Of a stretch of 64,000 bases of DNA, positions 16,810 through 26,009 are shown one piece after another. The DNA is from an uncultured Lachnospiraceae bacterium (GTDB taxonomy: Bacteria > Bacillota > Clostridia > Lachnospirales > Lachnospiraceae), in the NCBI GenBank assembly GCA_949840465.1, contig CATKXE010000005.1:1-64000 (forward strand). Direction: 5' to 3'. Both the position numbers and the translations under genes were made by a program. How positions within the stretch are numbered: position 1 is the first letter of the stretch; each line of letters begins with the position of its first letter. The notes below the pieces were generated by a model that saw only the letters and a list, made by a program, of their open reading frames with translations, had not been told where the DNA came from and did not search any database.

Positions 16810-18279
16810 TTACTTTTCCTCCTCTTTCCTCTGCACAACCGCGCAAATAATGATAAATCCCAGGAACAGCGCCGCCGCGGCCATCCACCCCGTAAGCACG
16901 GCCGCCCCCTGTCCTGCAAATTTATCATAATATCCTTTCAGGTAGATCACGATGATAATCATCGGAAGGACATAGGATATATAGCCCTTCAATGCTTTTG
17001 GGAAAGACAGCCCTTTTCCGGTATTTGCCTCTCTTAGAAAAGGTTCCCAGCCCCATCCGTTTTTCCTTGTGCAAAAAAGCACATACCCCAGGCTCCCAAG
17101 AGGAAGCAGGTTATTGGATACGACAAAATCTTCCAAATCCATAATGTTGGTCCCTGGCCCGAGAGGTTCAAAACCCGAGAGCACATTGAATCCCAGAACA
17201 CAGGGCATGCTCAGAATGATAACCAGAACTGCGCTTACAAGCACGCTCTTATTTCTGGACCATCCGAAAATATCAATATCAAAAGAAATGATATTTTCAA
17301 ATACCGCCACAATGGTGGTAAATGCAGCAAATGTCAGAAACAGGAAAAATAATGCGCCCCAGATACGTCCGCCCGGCATCTGCGCAAATATGTTCGGGAT
17401 GGTAATAAAGATCAGGCTCGGCCCTGCCCCCGGCTCGATCCCGAATGCAAAGCAGGAGGGGATGATGATGAATCCCGCCATCAATGCCACAAAGGTATCC
17501 AATGCGGTAATACTGACCGCTTCTCCCGCAAGGCTCCTCTCTTTTCCGATATAGCTCCCGAATATCATCATGGCTCCGATGCCGATGGAAAGGGTAAAAA
17601 ATGCCTGGCTCATGGCTCCGAAAATGACATTCCCAATCCCCATGTCCCTTATCCTTCCAAAATCCGGCACAAGATAGAAACGGATTCCCTCTCCCGCGCC
17701 TTTCAGGAAAATGGAATGGACAGCTAAAACCAACATAATGATCATAAGCATGGACATCATGATCTTCGAGACGCGTTCAATCCCCTTTTGGATTCCGAAC
17801 TGGCAGACCGCAAACCCGACCACGCAGATCAGGACTGTCCAAAACGCCATCACCGGCGCACTGCCCAGCATATCCGAAAATCCGGCGGACACTTTTTCTG
17901 CAGAAGCGCCTGCAAATTCTCCTGTGATGCTGCGGTAACAGTAATAAATCATCCAGCCTCCCACCGTTGTGTAGAACATCATCAGAAGATAACTCCCCAC
18001 GATCCCGACCCACTTTGTCACATGCCAGCTTGTCCCTTCCGGCTCCAGCCTTTCAAATCCCGCCGCCACGCTGCGGCCGCTCCCCCTGCCGATGGCGAAC
18101 TCGCAGGTCAGGACAGGAATCCCCAGGATCAGCAGGAACACCAGATAGATCAGGATAAATGCCGCCCCTCCAAATTCCCCGCACATGTACGGGAATTTCC
18201 ATACATTTCCAATCCCGATGGCGCAGCCTGCAGATACCAGAATAAATCCCATTCTGGAACCAAATTTTTCTCGTTTCAC
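16810..18279 (-). CDS. Sodium-dependent neurotransmitter-symporter family transporter (NSS/SNF)
   Basis: 489-aa polytopic membrane protein of the LeuT/MhsT family, which takes up amino acids with Na+. The signature [20 protein letters not shown] and then [11 protein letters not shown] lies at the first unwound helix, which carries Na1/substrate contacts. About 11-12 hydrophobic helices follow, with [17 protein letters not shown] in the middle. The start is assigned to a GTG with GGGAGGAG 6 bases upstream; the open frame continues 96 codons further but without family similarity. It forms an operon with the chemoreceptor. The amino acid carried cannot be told from sequence. Confidence 0.92.
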   Translation of the reverse strand: MKREKFGSRMGFILVSAGCAIGIGNVWKFPYMCGEFGGAAFILIYLVFLLILGIPVLTCEFAIGRGSGRSVAAGFERLEPEGTSWHVTKWVGIVGSYLLMMFYTTVGGWMIYYCYRSITGEFAGASAEKVSAGFSDMLGSAPVMAFWTVLICVVGFAVCQFGIQKGIERVSKIMMSMLMIIMLVLAVHSIFLKGAGEGIRFYLVPDFGRIRDMGIGNVIFGAMSQAFFTLSIGIGAMMIFGSYIGKERSLAGEAVSITALDTFVALMAGFIIIPSCFAFGIEPGAGPSLIFITIPNIFAQMPGGRIWGALFFLFLTFAAFTTIVAVFENIISFDIDIFGWSRNKSVLVSAVLVIILSMPCVLGFNVLSGFEPLGPGTNIMDLEDFVVSNNLLPLGSLGYVLFCTRKNGWGWEPFLREANTGKGLSFPKALKGYISYVLPMIIIVIYLKGYYDKFAGQGAAVLTGWMAAAALFLGFIIICAVVQRKEEEK

Positions 18280-18715
18280 TTTGCACTCCTCCCATAAAAA
18301 TTTTCCCCTTAGGCCTCTGTATGATGCAGATGAACCTTTGTTGTAAATTCCCATAAAATACGAATTTATTTTACCACATTTCAAGTAATTTTGTCTACTT
18401 GTGGAGGGAAGTTTACAACAGGAAAAATCAAAGATAACGCTTCCATCTGGCAATATATTCCAAAAAGTCAAAATCCCGTATTTTTTATATAGAATTTTGC
18501 AAGCATTCTTTATAAAAATACGATATACTGTGATTATACTTACGAACATGAAACCTTGCCAAAGCAATCACTCTGCCGCGGGCACTATACTTTGGCAGAT
18601 TGGCAAATCATACCGCTCGTCAGTATCATATATGCGCAGCGCAGCATAACCCACGAAAAAACAGGCAATCCTTTTGCTGTGCAAATGGATGAACAAATTG
18701 GAAGGAGGAGCAGAT
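18280..18715. other. Intergenic region between divergent transporter and GH31 genes
   Basis: About 435 bp without a convincing gene. It contains an AT-rich part (18360-18545). An inverted repeat, TGCCAAAG (18557-18564)/CTTTGGCA (18590-18597), is followed by a further TTGGCAA; this could be an operator for the glucosidase. The promoter boxes were not clear enough to assign. Confidence 0.4.
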
Positions 18716-20800
18716 ATGATCCGCAGATTTATTTATGGAAACCCATTTTCAACAGAAGCCGTGGTGACAGAAGTACCTTTAGGGGAAGGAACCCCGGCTT
18801 ACGGCTGCATTGACACGGAACAGGGATTTTGTTTTTCTTATATTATGGAAGAAAATGACATTGTATATGGCCTTGGGGAGGCCAACCGTGGGGTGAATAA
18901 ACGGGGCTACTGTTACATCAGCGACTGCACGGACGACCCGAACCACACAGAGGACAAACGCTCCCTGTATGGGGCGCACAATTTGATCGTTGTGGCCGGG
19001 GCGAAGACCTTCGGTCTGTTCTTTGACTACCCGTCCGCCATGACATTTGACATCGGATACACGCGGATGGATACCCTCCAGGTATCCTGCGATGAAGCGA
19101 ACCTCAACCTGTTCGTGATCGACGGAGATTCTGCTTATGATATTGTAAGGCAGTTCCGCAAGATCATCGGCAGAAGCTACATCCCGCCCAAATATGCATT
19201 TGGTTTTGGCCAGAGCCGATGGGGCTACAAGACAAAAGAAGATTTCCGCAAAGTGGCGGACGGATACCGGAACCATTCCCTGCCTCTGGATATGGTCTAC
19301 ATGGATATTGACTATATGCAGGATTTCAAAGATTTTACACTAAATGAAAAGAACTTTTCAGATTTTCCGGAATTTGTGCAGGAAATGAAAGACCGGCATA
19401 TCCGGCTGATTCCCATCATTGACGCCGGCGTCAAGGTAGAAGACGGCTATGACGTTTATGAAGAAGGCGTGAAAAACCGTTATTTCTGCCAGCGTGAGGA
19501 CGGAAGTGATTTCGTGGCGGCAGTATGGCCCGGGGATACCCATTTCCCGGATGTACTCAACGACGACGCCCGGCGCTGGTTCGGGGATAAATACCAGATC
19601 TTAACGGACCAGGGGATTGAAGGATTCTGGAATGATATGAATGAGCCTGCGATCTTCTATACCCCCGAAGGGATCTCGGAGCTCAAAACGCTTTTGAAAT
19701 CTTTTCTGGAAAATGAAGACAGCGCCGGCGGAATGACGGCGGGCGCCCTTGCCTGCGACAAGAAGCCCGGAGAAGATGACGGGACGGCAGAAGGCGCTCA
19801 GGACGATATGGCTGCGGGCGCGTCAATCTGGCCTTTGATGGGAAAGATCGGTTCTCTGGCCAACAGCAAAGAAGATTACCGGAGCTTCTACCACAATGTA
19901 AACGGGCAGCGGGTGCGCCATGACAAAGTACACAATCTGTTTGGATATTATATGACCCGCGCCGCCGGGGAAGCCTTTGAGCGGATCGACCCTGACAAAC
20001 GGTTCCTGATGTTCTCCCGTTCTTCCTATATTGGGATGCATCGCTATGGCGGAATCTGGATGGGAGACAATAAGTCCTGGTGGTCCCATATCCTGCTGAA
20101 CCTGAAAATGCTGCCTTCGCTGAACATGTGCGGGTTTTTGTATACCGGCGCAGACTTAGGCGGATTCGGCGCAGACGCCACGAGAGACCTGCTGCTGCGC
20201 TGGCTGGCTCTGGGTGTATTTACACCCCTGATGCGCGACCATGCGGCACAGGGAACCAGGGAGCAGGAATGCTTCCAGTTTGAAGATATCGAAGATTTCC
20301 GGCACGTGCTCCATGTACGTTACCGCCTGATCCCTTATCTGTACAGTGAATACATGAAAGCCGCATTGAAGGACGACCTGTATTTCAAGCCGCTGGCATT
20401 CGTTTATCCTGAGGACGCCATGGCTCTGCAGGTGGAGGATCAGATGATGCTGGGGGACGAGATCATGATCGCCCCGGTCTATACCCAGAATGCGAAAGGG
20501 CGCTATGTGTATCTTCCGGAAGAGATGAAGTTCGTGAAATTCCTGCCGGACGGCACGATCTCAGAAGAACTCCTTGGACAGGGGCATCATTATGTAGAGA
20601 TCGCCCTCAATGAAGTCCCGCTGTTCATCCGCAATGGGAAGTGCATCCCTGTAGCCGAAGCCGCGGAATATGTGGATGCGCTTGATACCCGGCACATGAC
20701 GATGCTCGGATACGAAGGGGCGGAGTATGAGCTGTATGAGGATGACGGCGTGAGCAAGGATTACGAAAAAAAGGAAAATTACAGGACACTGAAATATTAA
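18716..20800 (+). CDS. Glycoside hydrolase family 31 (alpha-glucosidase/xylosidase type)
   Basis: 694-aa GH31 enzyme. The (beta/alpha)8 barrel carries the nucleophile Asp in GFWNDMNEPAIF and the acid/base Asp in GGIWMGDNKSWWSH. FGFGQSRWGYKTKEDFR, YMDIDYMQDFKDFT and FSRSSYIGMHRYGG are also family landmarks. No signal peptide is present, so it is cytoplasmic and would act on imported alpha-linked oligosaccharides. Between the two catalytic Asp regions is an acidic, Gly/Ala-rich stretch of about 40 residues around SAGGMTAGALACDKKPGEDD. Start chosen at the ATG with GGAAGGAGGAG upstream. Substrate (maltose, isomaltose, xyloside) is not decidable here. Confidence 0.94.
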   Translation: MIRRFIYGNPFSTEAVVTEVPLGEGTPAYGCIDTEQGFCFSYIMEENDIVYGLGEANRGVNKRGYCYISDCTDDPNHTEDKRSLYGAHNLIVVAGAKTFGLFFDYPSAMTFDIGYTRMDTLQVSCDEANLNLFVIDGDSAYDIVRQFRKIIGRSYIPPKYAFGFGQSRWGYKTKEDFRKVADGYRNHSLPLDMVYMDIDYMQDFKDFTLNEKNFSDFPEFVQEMKDRHIRLIPIIDAGVKVEDGYDVYEEGVKNRYFCQREDGSDFVAAVWPGDTHFPDVLNDDARRWFGDKYQILTDQGIEGFWNDMNEPAIFYTPEGISELKTLLKSFLENEDSAGGMTAGALACDKKPGEDDGTAEGAQDDMAAGASIWPLMGKIGSLANSKEDYRSFYHNVNGQRVRHDKVHNLFGYYMTRAAGEAFERIDPDKRFLMFSRSSYIGMHRYGGIWMGDNKSWWSHILLNLKMLPSLNMCGFLYTGADLGGFGADATRDLLLRWLALGVFTPLMRDHAAQGTREQECFQFEDIEDFRHVLHVRYRLIPYLYSEYMKAALKDDLYFKPLAFVYPEDAMALQVEDQMMLGDEIMIAPVYTQNAKGRYVYLPEEMKFVKFLPDGTISEELLGQGHHYVEIALNEVPLFIRNGKCIPVAEAAEYVDALDTRHMTMLGYEGAEYELYEDDGVSKDYEKKENYRTLKY

Positions 20801-20838
20801 ATGTTATACAAAAATTTTTCCATTTGAATATACTAAGA

Positions 20839-20932
20839 GGCTGTCGGGAAATGACATTTTTTCACAATATCTTGTTGTAATAACCAATCGCTCTTGAATC
20901 GATTGTGGACAAACAATTATTTTCCGACAGCC
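20839..20932. mobile_element. Possible MITE with 14-bp terminal inverted repeats
   Basis: GGCTGTCGGGAAAT (20839-20852) and ATTTTCCGACAGCC (20919-20932) are inverted with one mismatch and bound a 94-bp AT-rich segment with no coding capacity. Ends of the GGCTGTCGG type are seen on some insertion sequences. No target duplication could be confirmed. A long-range terminator for the GH31 gene is the alternative. Confidence 0.45.
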
Positions 20933-20936
20933 CTAT

Positions 20937-21050
20937 CGGCGCGTGCATTACGGGATGCCCTTTGGGTATACATTATCGGACGAAGTCCGCCTGCCCGAAG
21001 GGGCATATATTACAGAATGCCCTTTGGGTATAGTTTCCGAGACTACACTT
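20937..21050 (+). repeat. Copy of the 61-bp repeat, about 1.8 units
   Basis: TACGGGATGCCCTTTGGGTA, TACATTATCGGACGAAGTCC and GCCTGCCCG match the unit at 1-141; a second, more degenerate unit follows. It marks the left border of the AT-rich islet. From 21051 to 21264 no gene or clear signal was seen. Confidence 0.75.
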
Positions 21051-21264
21051 TATCATTATATTTTCCACAACCTTGCTGCTTCACTGTAGAGCCACTCTGC
21101 ACGCGTCTCCATTTCTGCTTCGTTCCGGTCGCTCTAACTGAACGCATCACTCAACGTGTTTAATTCTGCGGCGCTCAAATCCAATCCTGGTTTATTTTTC
21201 CCCGCATATTTGTCAGCTAATATAACAAAAAACAAGGGAACTAACCAAAATTTGAAACAGAATC

Positions 21265-21293
21265 TTGTTTGCATAAAAAATTCATGATAGAAT
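21265..21293 (+). promoter_or_regulatory. Candidate promoter of the unrecognised membrane-protein gene
   Basis: TTGTTT (21265-21270), 17-bp spacer, TAGAAT (21288-21293), 65 bp before the ATG at 21359. Confidence 0.45.
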
Positions 21294-21358
21294 AATTTCA
21301 GCATCTATACGCTGGAAGCGATTGAGATATACCGACACGAGAGGATTGGGAATACGAA

Positions 21359-22513
21359 ATGAAGAGCTTTGGATTATGGTATTTAGTGAATAAAGAAAAA
21401 CAGGCCCAACAATATTCTGGGGAAATTAAAAATCAAACATACTCCTCTGAAAAACAACTCGGAAATACAGAAGCAGCGGAAACTGATCCCCCGGAGTTTG
21501 ACCTCCATGTAAATTTTTGGTCATTAGAGGACTATAAACACATGGATAGTAAAATCGTGCCCTGTCTGGATATCGGAATAAAAATCAAAAAATATCGGTC
21601 AATCGAAAAATTGACTTTTTTCTGTCCATTTTCAGTAAAGCTTAATGACGTCCTTGACCTTGCTGACAAAATGTCCACAAAAAATAATGCTAATATCATT
21701 TTTAACACCGATTGTGAAATACATACAAAAGATAATTATACAATCATTGAACTTGGACCGGAACACCTTCTGGTCTTCCCATTAAATCAGGTGATCAAAG
21801 ATGTATATTCCATTCACAGCAGCGAATATGGAACAAAATTAGAGTTTAATTTTCAGAACTTCCAAAATTATGCCAGTTCTAATGCAGGGCTGGAAGAACT
21901 TGATATCATTTATATCCGGTTCCGTATAAAAGGAAATGCCTTAAAACACCATATTTACTTTGACAGCGAACCGCTGAACAAGTCTTTTGAGAGCGCTTTC
22001 TCAGGTACAAGAATGATTGATTTTAAGATAAATGAGAAAAGGAATATTGAAGAAAAAGTACGTGCCGAGATTATAGTGAACCATGAAGAACTGGCAAAGC
22101 TTAAAGCTGTCCACTTTTTGCTGATGGAGCCGTCAGCATATGGAGTGGAATCATTTGATGATCACAGAATGAGCTGCCGGGAGTTAGAGAAGGGTCTGTG
22201 GGATGACTATCTGGGTATGTCCATTGATTTTACAAAAGGCCATATTCTGGCGTATCATTGGCGGAAAAAGGATGCGAACGAAGGTTTTAACTGCCTGGTA
22301 AAAGTAAACTACTCTAAAACCAAACCCCTGACGATTTTTGTTTATGCGATGGTGGTTGTCGCTCTGGGAATTATAAGCAGCGCAGGCGTAACAGCTATTA
22401 CTATTTTGTGCCCGGATAATCCGTTAGCAATGCTTGGGGCAGCCCTATTGGGATTTGCGCTCATCTGTATTGGAATCCAGATTGGCAAACACAAAAGATA
22501 TAAAGAAATGTAA
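21359..22513 (+). CDS. Unrecognised membrane-anchored protein
   Basis: 384-aa protein that I do not recognise. The first 320 residues are soluble and rich in Asn, Lys and Ile, with beta-rich segments such as KIVPCLDIGIKIKKYRSIEK and LEELDIIYIRFRIKGNALKH. Two hydrophobic helices follow (about 326-347 and 353-374) and then a short basic tail, KHKRYKEM. This suggests a C-terminally anchored protein with a large cytoplasmic or sensing head. The RBS is weak (GAGAGGATTGGG). Composition is clearly more AT-rich than the flanking genes, indicating acquisition by transfer. It precedes the GNAT and kinase-ASCH genes but has its own promoter, so functional linkage is unproven. Confidence 0.75.
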   Translation: MKSFGLWYLVNKEKQAQQYSGEIKNQTYSSEKQLGNTEAAETDPPEFDLHVNFWSLEDYKHMDSKIVPCLDIGIKIKKYRSIEKLTFFCPFSVKLNDVLDLADKMSTKNNANIIFNTDCEIHTKDNYTIIELGPEHLLVFPLNQVIKDVYSIHSSEYGTKLEFNFQNFQNYASSNAGLEELDIIYIRFRIKGNALKHHIYFDSEPLNKSFESAFSGTRMIDFKINEKRNIEEKVRAEIIVNHEELAKLKAVHFLLMEPSAYGVESFDDHRMSCRELEKGLWDDYLGMSIDFTKGHILAYHWRKKDANEGFNCLVKVNYSKTKPLTIFVYAMVVVALGIISSAGVTAITILCPDNPLAMLGAALLGFALICIGIQIGKHKRYKEM

Positions 22514-22636
22514 TGGTAAGAAGATATTACAGCCCCGTTACAGTTAACGGCCTGGCCGGATGCCTTGCAGCGAGATACAAAGCGCCGTGAACAGTTACAC
22601 AGTCCCCACCCATTCAAAACTGTAAAAGGAAAACAG

Positions 22637-22665
22637 TTGCAAAATCATACAATAAGACATATAAT
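22637..22665 (+). promoter_or_regulatory. Promoter of the GNAT / kinase-ASCH pair
   Basis: TTGCAA (22637-22642), 17-bp spacer, TATAAT (22660-22665), 31 bp before the ATG of the acetyltransferase gene. Confidence 0.7.
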
Positions 22666-22695
22666 ATATACAAAAGAGAGGAGGCCGTGGACAAA

Positions 22696-23337
22696 ATGAA
22701 TATAAATGAAAAATATTACAGATACTCGGCTTTCTCCGCGCCTGAGAAAACGTTGTATCATAATTCCATCAAAAAATTTCTAAGGCGTCTGAATATAGAA
22801 TACCCGGATTTTAATGGTTGGTATGACAGTCTTTTTCAGGAAGATAAGCAATTACATCCCGGCAGGGAGATCATAATCTGCGAAAAGGATTACCATATGG
22901 CAGGAATAGCCATCCTGAAGTCAACGGAAGAAGAGAAAAAAATCTGTACATTGCGTGTTGCCAGGCTCTATCAGAGACAGGGGATCGGCAGGAACTTAAT
23001 GGAACGCAGCTTTGAATGGCTGGAAGATGATAAACCATTAATCACCATGCACCGGTCAAAGCAGCATCAATTTGCACCATTGTTAAATTACTTTGGATTT
23101 ACGTTGGAAGCAATGCAGTGGAATTATTATAATATATTCAGTACAGAATTGTCATACAATGGGGTTCTTGCAAAAAAGGAAACATTTTTTAACAATCAGG
23201 ATATTTTGAAAATAGATGCATGGTATAAAGCCTTTGTTGATTCAGGACGAGGTGACGTGAAGGAGTTCATTGGCGAATGTATCCAAAAATGGTATCTGTA
23301 TGAACAAAAAAGAAGAAGGGACATGATCTATGCTTAA
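22696..23337 (+). CDS. GNAT-family N-acetyltransferase
   Basis: 213-aa protein with a GNAT core. The acetyl-CoA motif A is seen as TLRVARLYQRQGIGRNLMER near residues 91-110, followed by a helix and strand with PLITMHRSKQ and FGFTLEAMQW. An extension of about 70 residues follows the fold and ends in a basic helix (YEQKRRRDMIYA). Start taken at the ATG at 22696, 11 bases after AGGAGG; a GTG at 22687 is closer but leaves only 2 bases of spacing. It lies 47 bp upstream of the kinase-ASCH gene, with a hairpin between. The acceptor is unknown; protein, small molecule and nucleic acid are all possible. Confidence 0.85.
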   Translation: MNINEKYYRYSAFSAPEKTLYHNSIKKFLRRLNIEYPDFNGWYDSLFQEDKQLHPGREIIICEKDYHMAGIAILKSTEEEKKICTLRVARLYQRQGIGRNLMERSFEWLEDDKPLITMHRSKQHQFAPLLNYFGFTLEAMQWNYYNIFSTELSYNGVLAKKETFFNNQDILKIDAWYKAFVDSGRGDVKEFIGECIQKWYLYEQKRRRDMIYA

Positions 23338-23369
23338 GCCATCTTGTAATCTATACGAGATGGCTTTTT
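23338..23369 (+). terminator. Intercistronic terminator/attenuator
   Basis: GCCATCT (23338-23344) pairs with AGATGGC (23358-23364) and TTTTT follows. It starts immediately after the GNAT stop codon and would reduce transcription into the kinase-ASCH gene. Confidence 0.7.
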
Positions 23370-23384
23370 ACAAAGAAAGGGCTG

Positions 23385-24263
23385 ATGAAAAACATGATAT
23401 TTGTCTGTGGTATACATGGTGTTGGAAAGACACAGTACTGTAAAATGTTAGGAATAAAGAACGGTATAAAAAGTTTTTCTGCCAGTAACCTGATACGGGA
23501 GGCCGGATCCCAAAACTTTACCGGTAAAAAAGTGGATAACATTGACTTAAATCAATCTCTGCTAATTGAAAAAGTGCAAATACTGAAAGACTCCGGAATA
23601 GATTTTATTTTAGATGGGCATCTGAGCCTGTTGGACAAAAATGGACAGGTTCAATTAATCGATGAGAACGTAATCAGGGCATTAAAAATTGATCTGCTGA
23701 TCGTTCTGATTGAAAAACCATGTATCATACAAAAACGGATGCGGGATCGAGATGGAATATTGTGGGACAAGCATTTTATTGAACGTTTTCAGCAAACAGA
23801 GGTAGATCATGCAAGACGGTTAGGGAAAAAATTAGGATTGGATTATAAAATTGTGGCGCTCCCAACTGAAGATCAGATGAATTTCGGCGAAAGCCTGGTG
23901 CTGTCACTGCTTCCTGAATATGCGGAAAAAATCCTTTCTGGAAAAAAGAAATATGAATTTCGAAAGAATCTCTGCCGAAAAAATATAGACAAAATATATT
24001 TGTATGCCACATCTCCTGTAAAAAAAGTAGTCGGTGAAGCAGAAGTACTCGAAAAGAACTGTATGGAGAAAAAACGTTTGTGGGAACACACAAAAAAATG
24101 GTCAGGCATAACGGCAGAATTCTATGAGCAATATTTTCAAAAGCAGGCTTATGCCTGTGCATACAAATTAGGGGCATCCCTCCGGTATGAATCCCCGATG
24201 CCCCTTGAAACGCTGGGTATCAACTTTGTACCGCAATCCTGCCTGTACATAAATACCATGTAA
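23385..24263 (+). CDS. P-loop kinase-like protein fused to an ASCH domain
   Basis: 292-aa two-domain protein. The N-terminal half (about 1-170) is a P-loop nucleotide kinase-like domain with Walker A GIHGVGKT at residues 9-16, ILDGHLSLL near 81 and RMRDRDG in the lid region. The C-terminal half (about 175-290) is an ASCH domain, marked by SLLPEYAEKILSGKKKYEFR and IYLYATSPVKKVVGEAEV. ASCH domains belong to the PUA-like group that binds RNA or modified bases; YqfB, one member, deacetylates N4-acetylcytidine. Pairing with a GNAT acetyltransferase makes a nucleotide- or RNA-modifying role attractive but speculative. Composition is AT-rich like the other two islet genes. Confidence 0.85.
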   Translation: MKNMIFVCGIHGVGKTQYCKMLGIKNGIKSFSASNLIREAGSQNFTGKKVDNIDLNQSLLIEKVQILKDSGIDFILDGHLSLLDKNGQVQLIDENVIRALKIDLLIVLIEKPCIIQKRMRDRDGILWDKHFIERFQQTEVDHARRLGKKLGLDYKIVALPTEDQMNFGESLVLSLLPEYAEKILSGKKKYEFRKNLCRKNIDKIYLYATSPVKKVVGEAEVLEKNCMEKKRLWEHTKKWSGITAEFYEQYFQKQAYACAYKLGASLRYESPMPLETLGINFVPQSCLYINTM

Positions 24264-24302
24264 AATCTGTTCTGTTTTATTCCCGCGAGGCGCTCCCTGT
24301 AC

Positions 24303-26009
24303 CTACTCATACGCCACCTTCAGCATCTCCTCCGGTGTGGAAATCCCTTCTCTCACCATTTTCAATGCACTGTCCCGGAGGGTTCGCATATTCTGGTTTT
24401 GTTTTGCATACGCTACGATCTCCTCCATGGATGCCTGACTGCTGATCATGCGGCGCAGGGCGCTGTCCACCGTAATGATCTCATGGATGGCGATACGTCC
24501 GCGATAACCGGTATGGTTACACTGGGCGCAGCCCCGTCCCCGGCTGATTTTTGTCACATCCCCGCCCAGAAGCTTCCGCTCCTCCGGCGTTGTCTCCACC
24601 TCCTGGCGGCAGTTGAGGCAGACCTTGCGCATCAGACGCTGAGCCACCATTCCCACCAGAGAATTTGCCACCAGATACGTCTCCACACCCATATCCTGCA
24701 GACGCACGATACTGGATGCCGCGTCGTTGGTATGCAGGGTACTTAGCACCACATGCCCGGTAATGGCCGCACGCACGGAAATCTCCGCCGTCTCGCCGTC
24801 ACGGGTCTCCCCCACCATGATCACATCCGGATCCTGCCGCAGCAATGCCCGCAGCCCGGATTCAAACGTCAGTCCCGCCACGGGATTTACCTGCGTCTGG
24901 TTGATGCCAGCCACGTTTTTCTCCACAGGATCCTCGATCGTAGAAATGTTCAGCCTCCTCCCGGACAGATATTCCAGCACCATATACAGGGTCGTAGATT
25001 TCCCGCTCCCGGTCGGCCCTGTAATATAGATAATTCCGTTGTTGGAATTGAGCATAGGCAGAAAACGTCCATAACTCTCGTCATCCATTCCAAACTGCCC
25101 TGCATAATCCAACTCTCCCGAAGAAACCAGAAGACGGAGTACCGCCTTCTCCCCGAATACCGTGGGCAGGAGGGATACACGGATATTTACATGGCCGGTT
25201 TCTGTCCTGACCCGGAAATGCCCGTCCTGAGGAATCCGCTTCTCCGCAATATCCAGATTCGCCATGATTTTGATCCGGGCGATCAGCGGCTGATGGACAT
25301 TTCGCTGGAGCGACACATATTCCATGATCACGCCGTCAATCCGCATCCTTACCTTGGTCTCCCGCTCAAACGGCTCAATATGGATATCGCTGGCATTGCT
25401 CTTGATGGCGCGTTCCACCAGACTGTTCAGCAAATGGATAATGGGCGCCTCTTCCTCCAGCCTGTCCAGTTCCGTCAAATCCAGATCGTCCAGATCCTCC
25501 GGCCCGAAATCCACATTCACCTCGGTAGCGGCCTGTTTTGCGCCAACCTCCGCAAAATAATAGGAAATAGCCTGCCTAAGCGGTTTCTCTTCGCTCAGCA
25601 GAATCTGCAGGTAGCAGCCGGTCTGCTGGCGCACCTCCTCCAATGCAAAATAATTCAGCGGGTCATTGGTCACAAGCACCATCGTGCCGTTATTCACGCT
25701 CAATGGAAGAAATAAATTCTTCTCTGCCAATTCCTTATCCACCATGCCGACTGCTTCCAGCTCCACATGCTGGGACGCCACGTCTACGATCTCCACCTCC
25801 AGCCTGCTTGCCAATGCCTCCAGCACCTGCTGTTCTGTCACGAAATTCAGCTCGATCAGGATTTGCCCTACACGCTTGTCCCTGTGTTCTTTCTGATAAG
25901 CCAGCGCTTCTTGCATCTGCGCGGCATTCACATAACCTCTTTCCTCCAGTATTTCCCCGATTCTCAGATTCGTCTTCAAGTTTTCTCTCCCCTTTTTCGC
26001 TCCATTCAT
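24303..26009 (-). CDS. pilB: Type IV pilus assembly ATPase (PilB/GspE)
   Basis: 568-aa extension ATPase that powers pilin polymerisation at the inner face of the membrane. The N-terminal MshEN-type domain (about 10-150) contains LEERGYVNAAQMQEAL and NFVTEQQVLEAL. The secretion ATPase core has Walker A GPTGSGKST, the Asp box, GLRALLRQDPDVIMVGETRD and the zinc tetracysteine CLNCRQE...CAQCNHTG. The ATG overlaps the end of the PilO-like gene by 4 bp. A TTG at 25979 with GGGGAG upstream is an alternative start that would shorten the protein by 10 residues. It is the last gene of the pilus operon. Confidence 0.96.
   Translation of the reverse strand: MNGAKKGRENLKTNLRIGEILEERGYVNAAQMQEALAYQKEHRDKRVGQILIELNFVTEQQVLEALASRLEVEIVDVASQHVELEAVGMVDKELAEKNLFLPLSVNNGTMVLVTNDPLNYFALEEVRQQTGCYLQILLSEEKPLRQAISYYFAEVGAKQAATEVNVDFGPEDLDDLDLTELDRLEEEAPIIHLLNSLVERAIKSNASDIHIEPFERETKVRMRIDGVIMEYVSLQRNVHQPLIARIKIMANLDIAEKRIPQDGHFRVRTETGHVNIRVSLLPTVFGEKAVLRLLVSSGELDYAGQFGMDDESYGRFLPMLNSNNGIIYITGPTGSGKSTTLYMVLEYLSGRRLNISTIEDPVEKNVAGINQTQVNPVAGLTFESGLRALLRQDPDVIMVGETRDGETAEISVRAAITGHVVLSTLHTNDAASSIVRLQDMGVETYLVANSLVGMVAQRLMRKVCLNCRQEVETTPEERKLLGGDVTKISRGRGCAQCNHTGYRGRIAIHEIITVDSALRRMISSQASMEEIVAYAKQNQNMRTLRDSALKMVREGISTPEEMLKVAYE

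Noticed and set aside
20894..21163. Plus-strand frame across the MITE-like element and repeat
   Set aside because: It consists of repeat sequence and Cys/Arg-rich noise with no start signal.
24753..25715. 320-codon plus-strand frame opposite pilB
   Set aside because: The pilB frame has all ATPase motifs; the antisense frame has none and no start signal.
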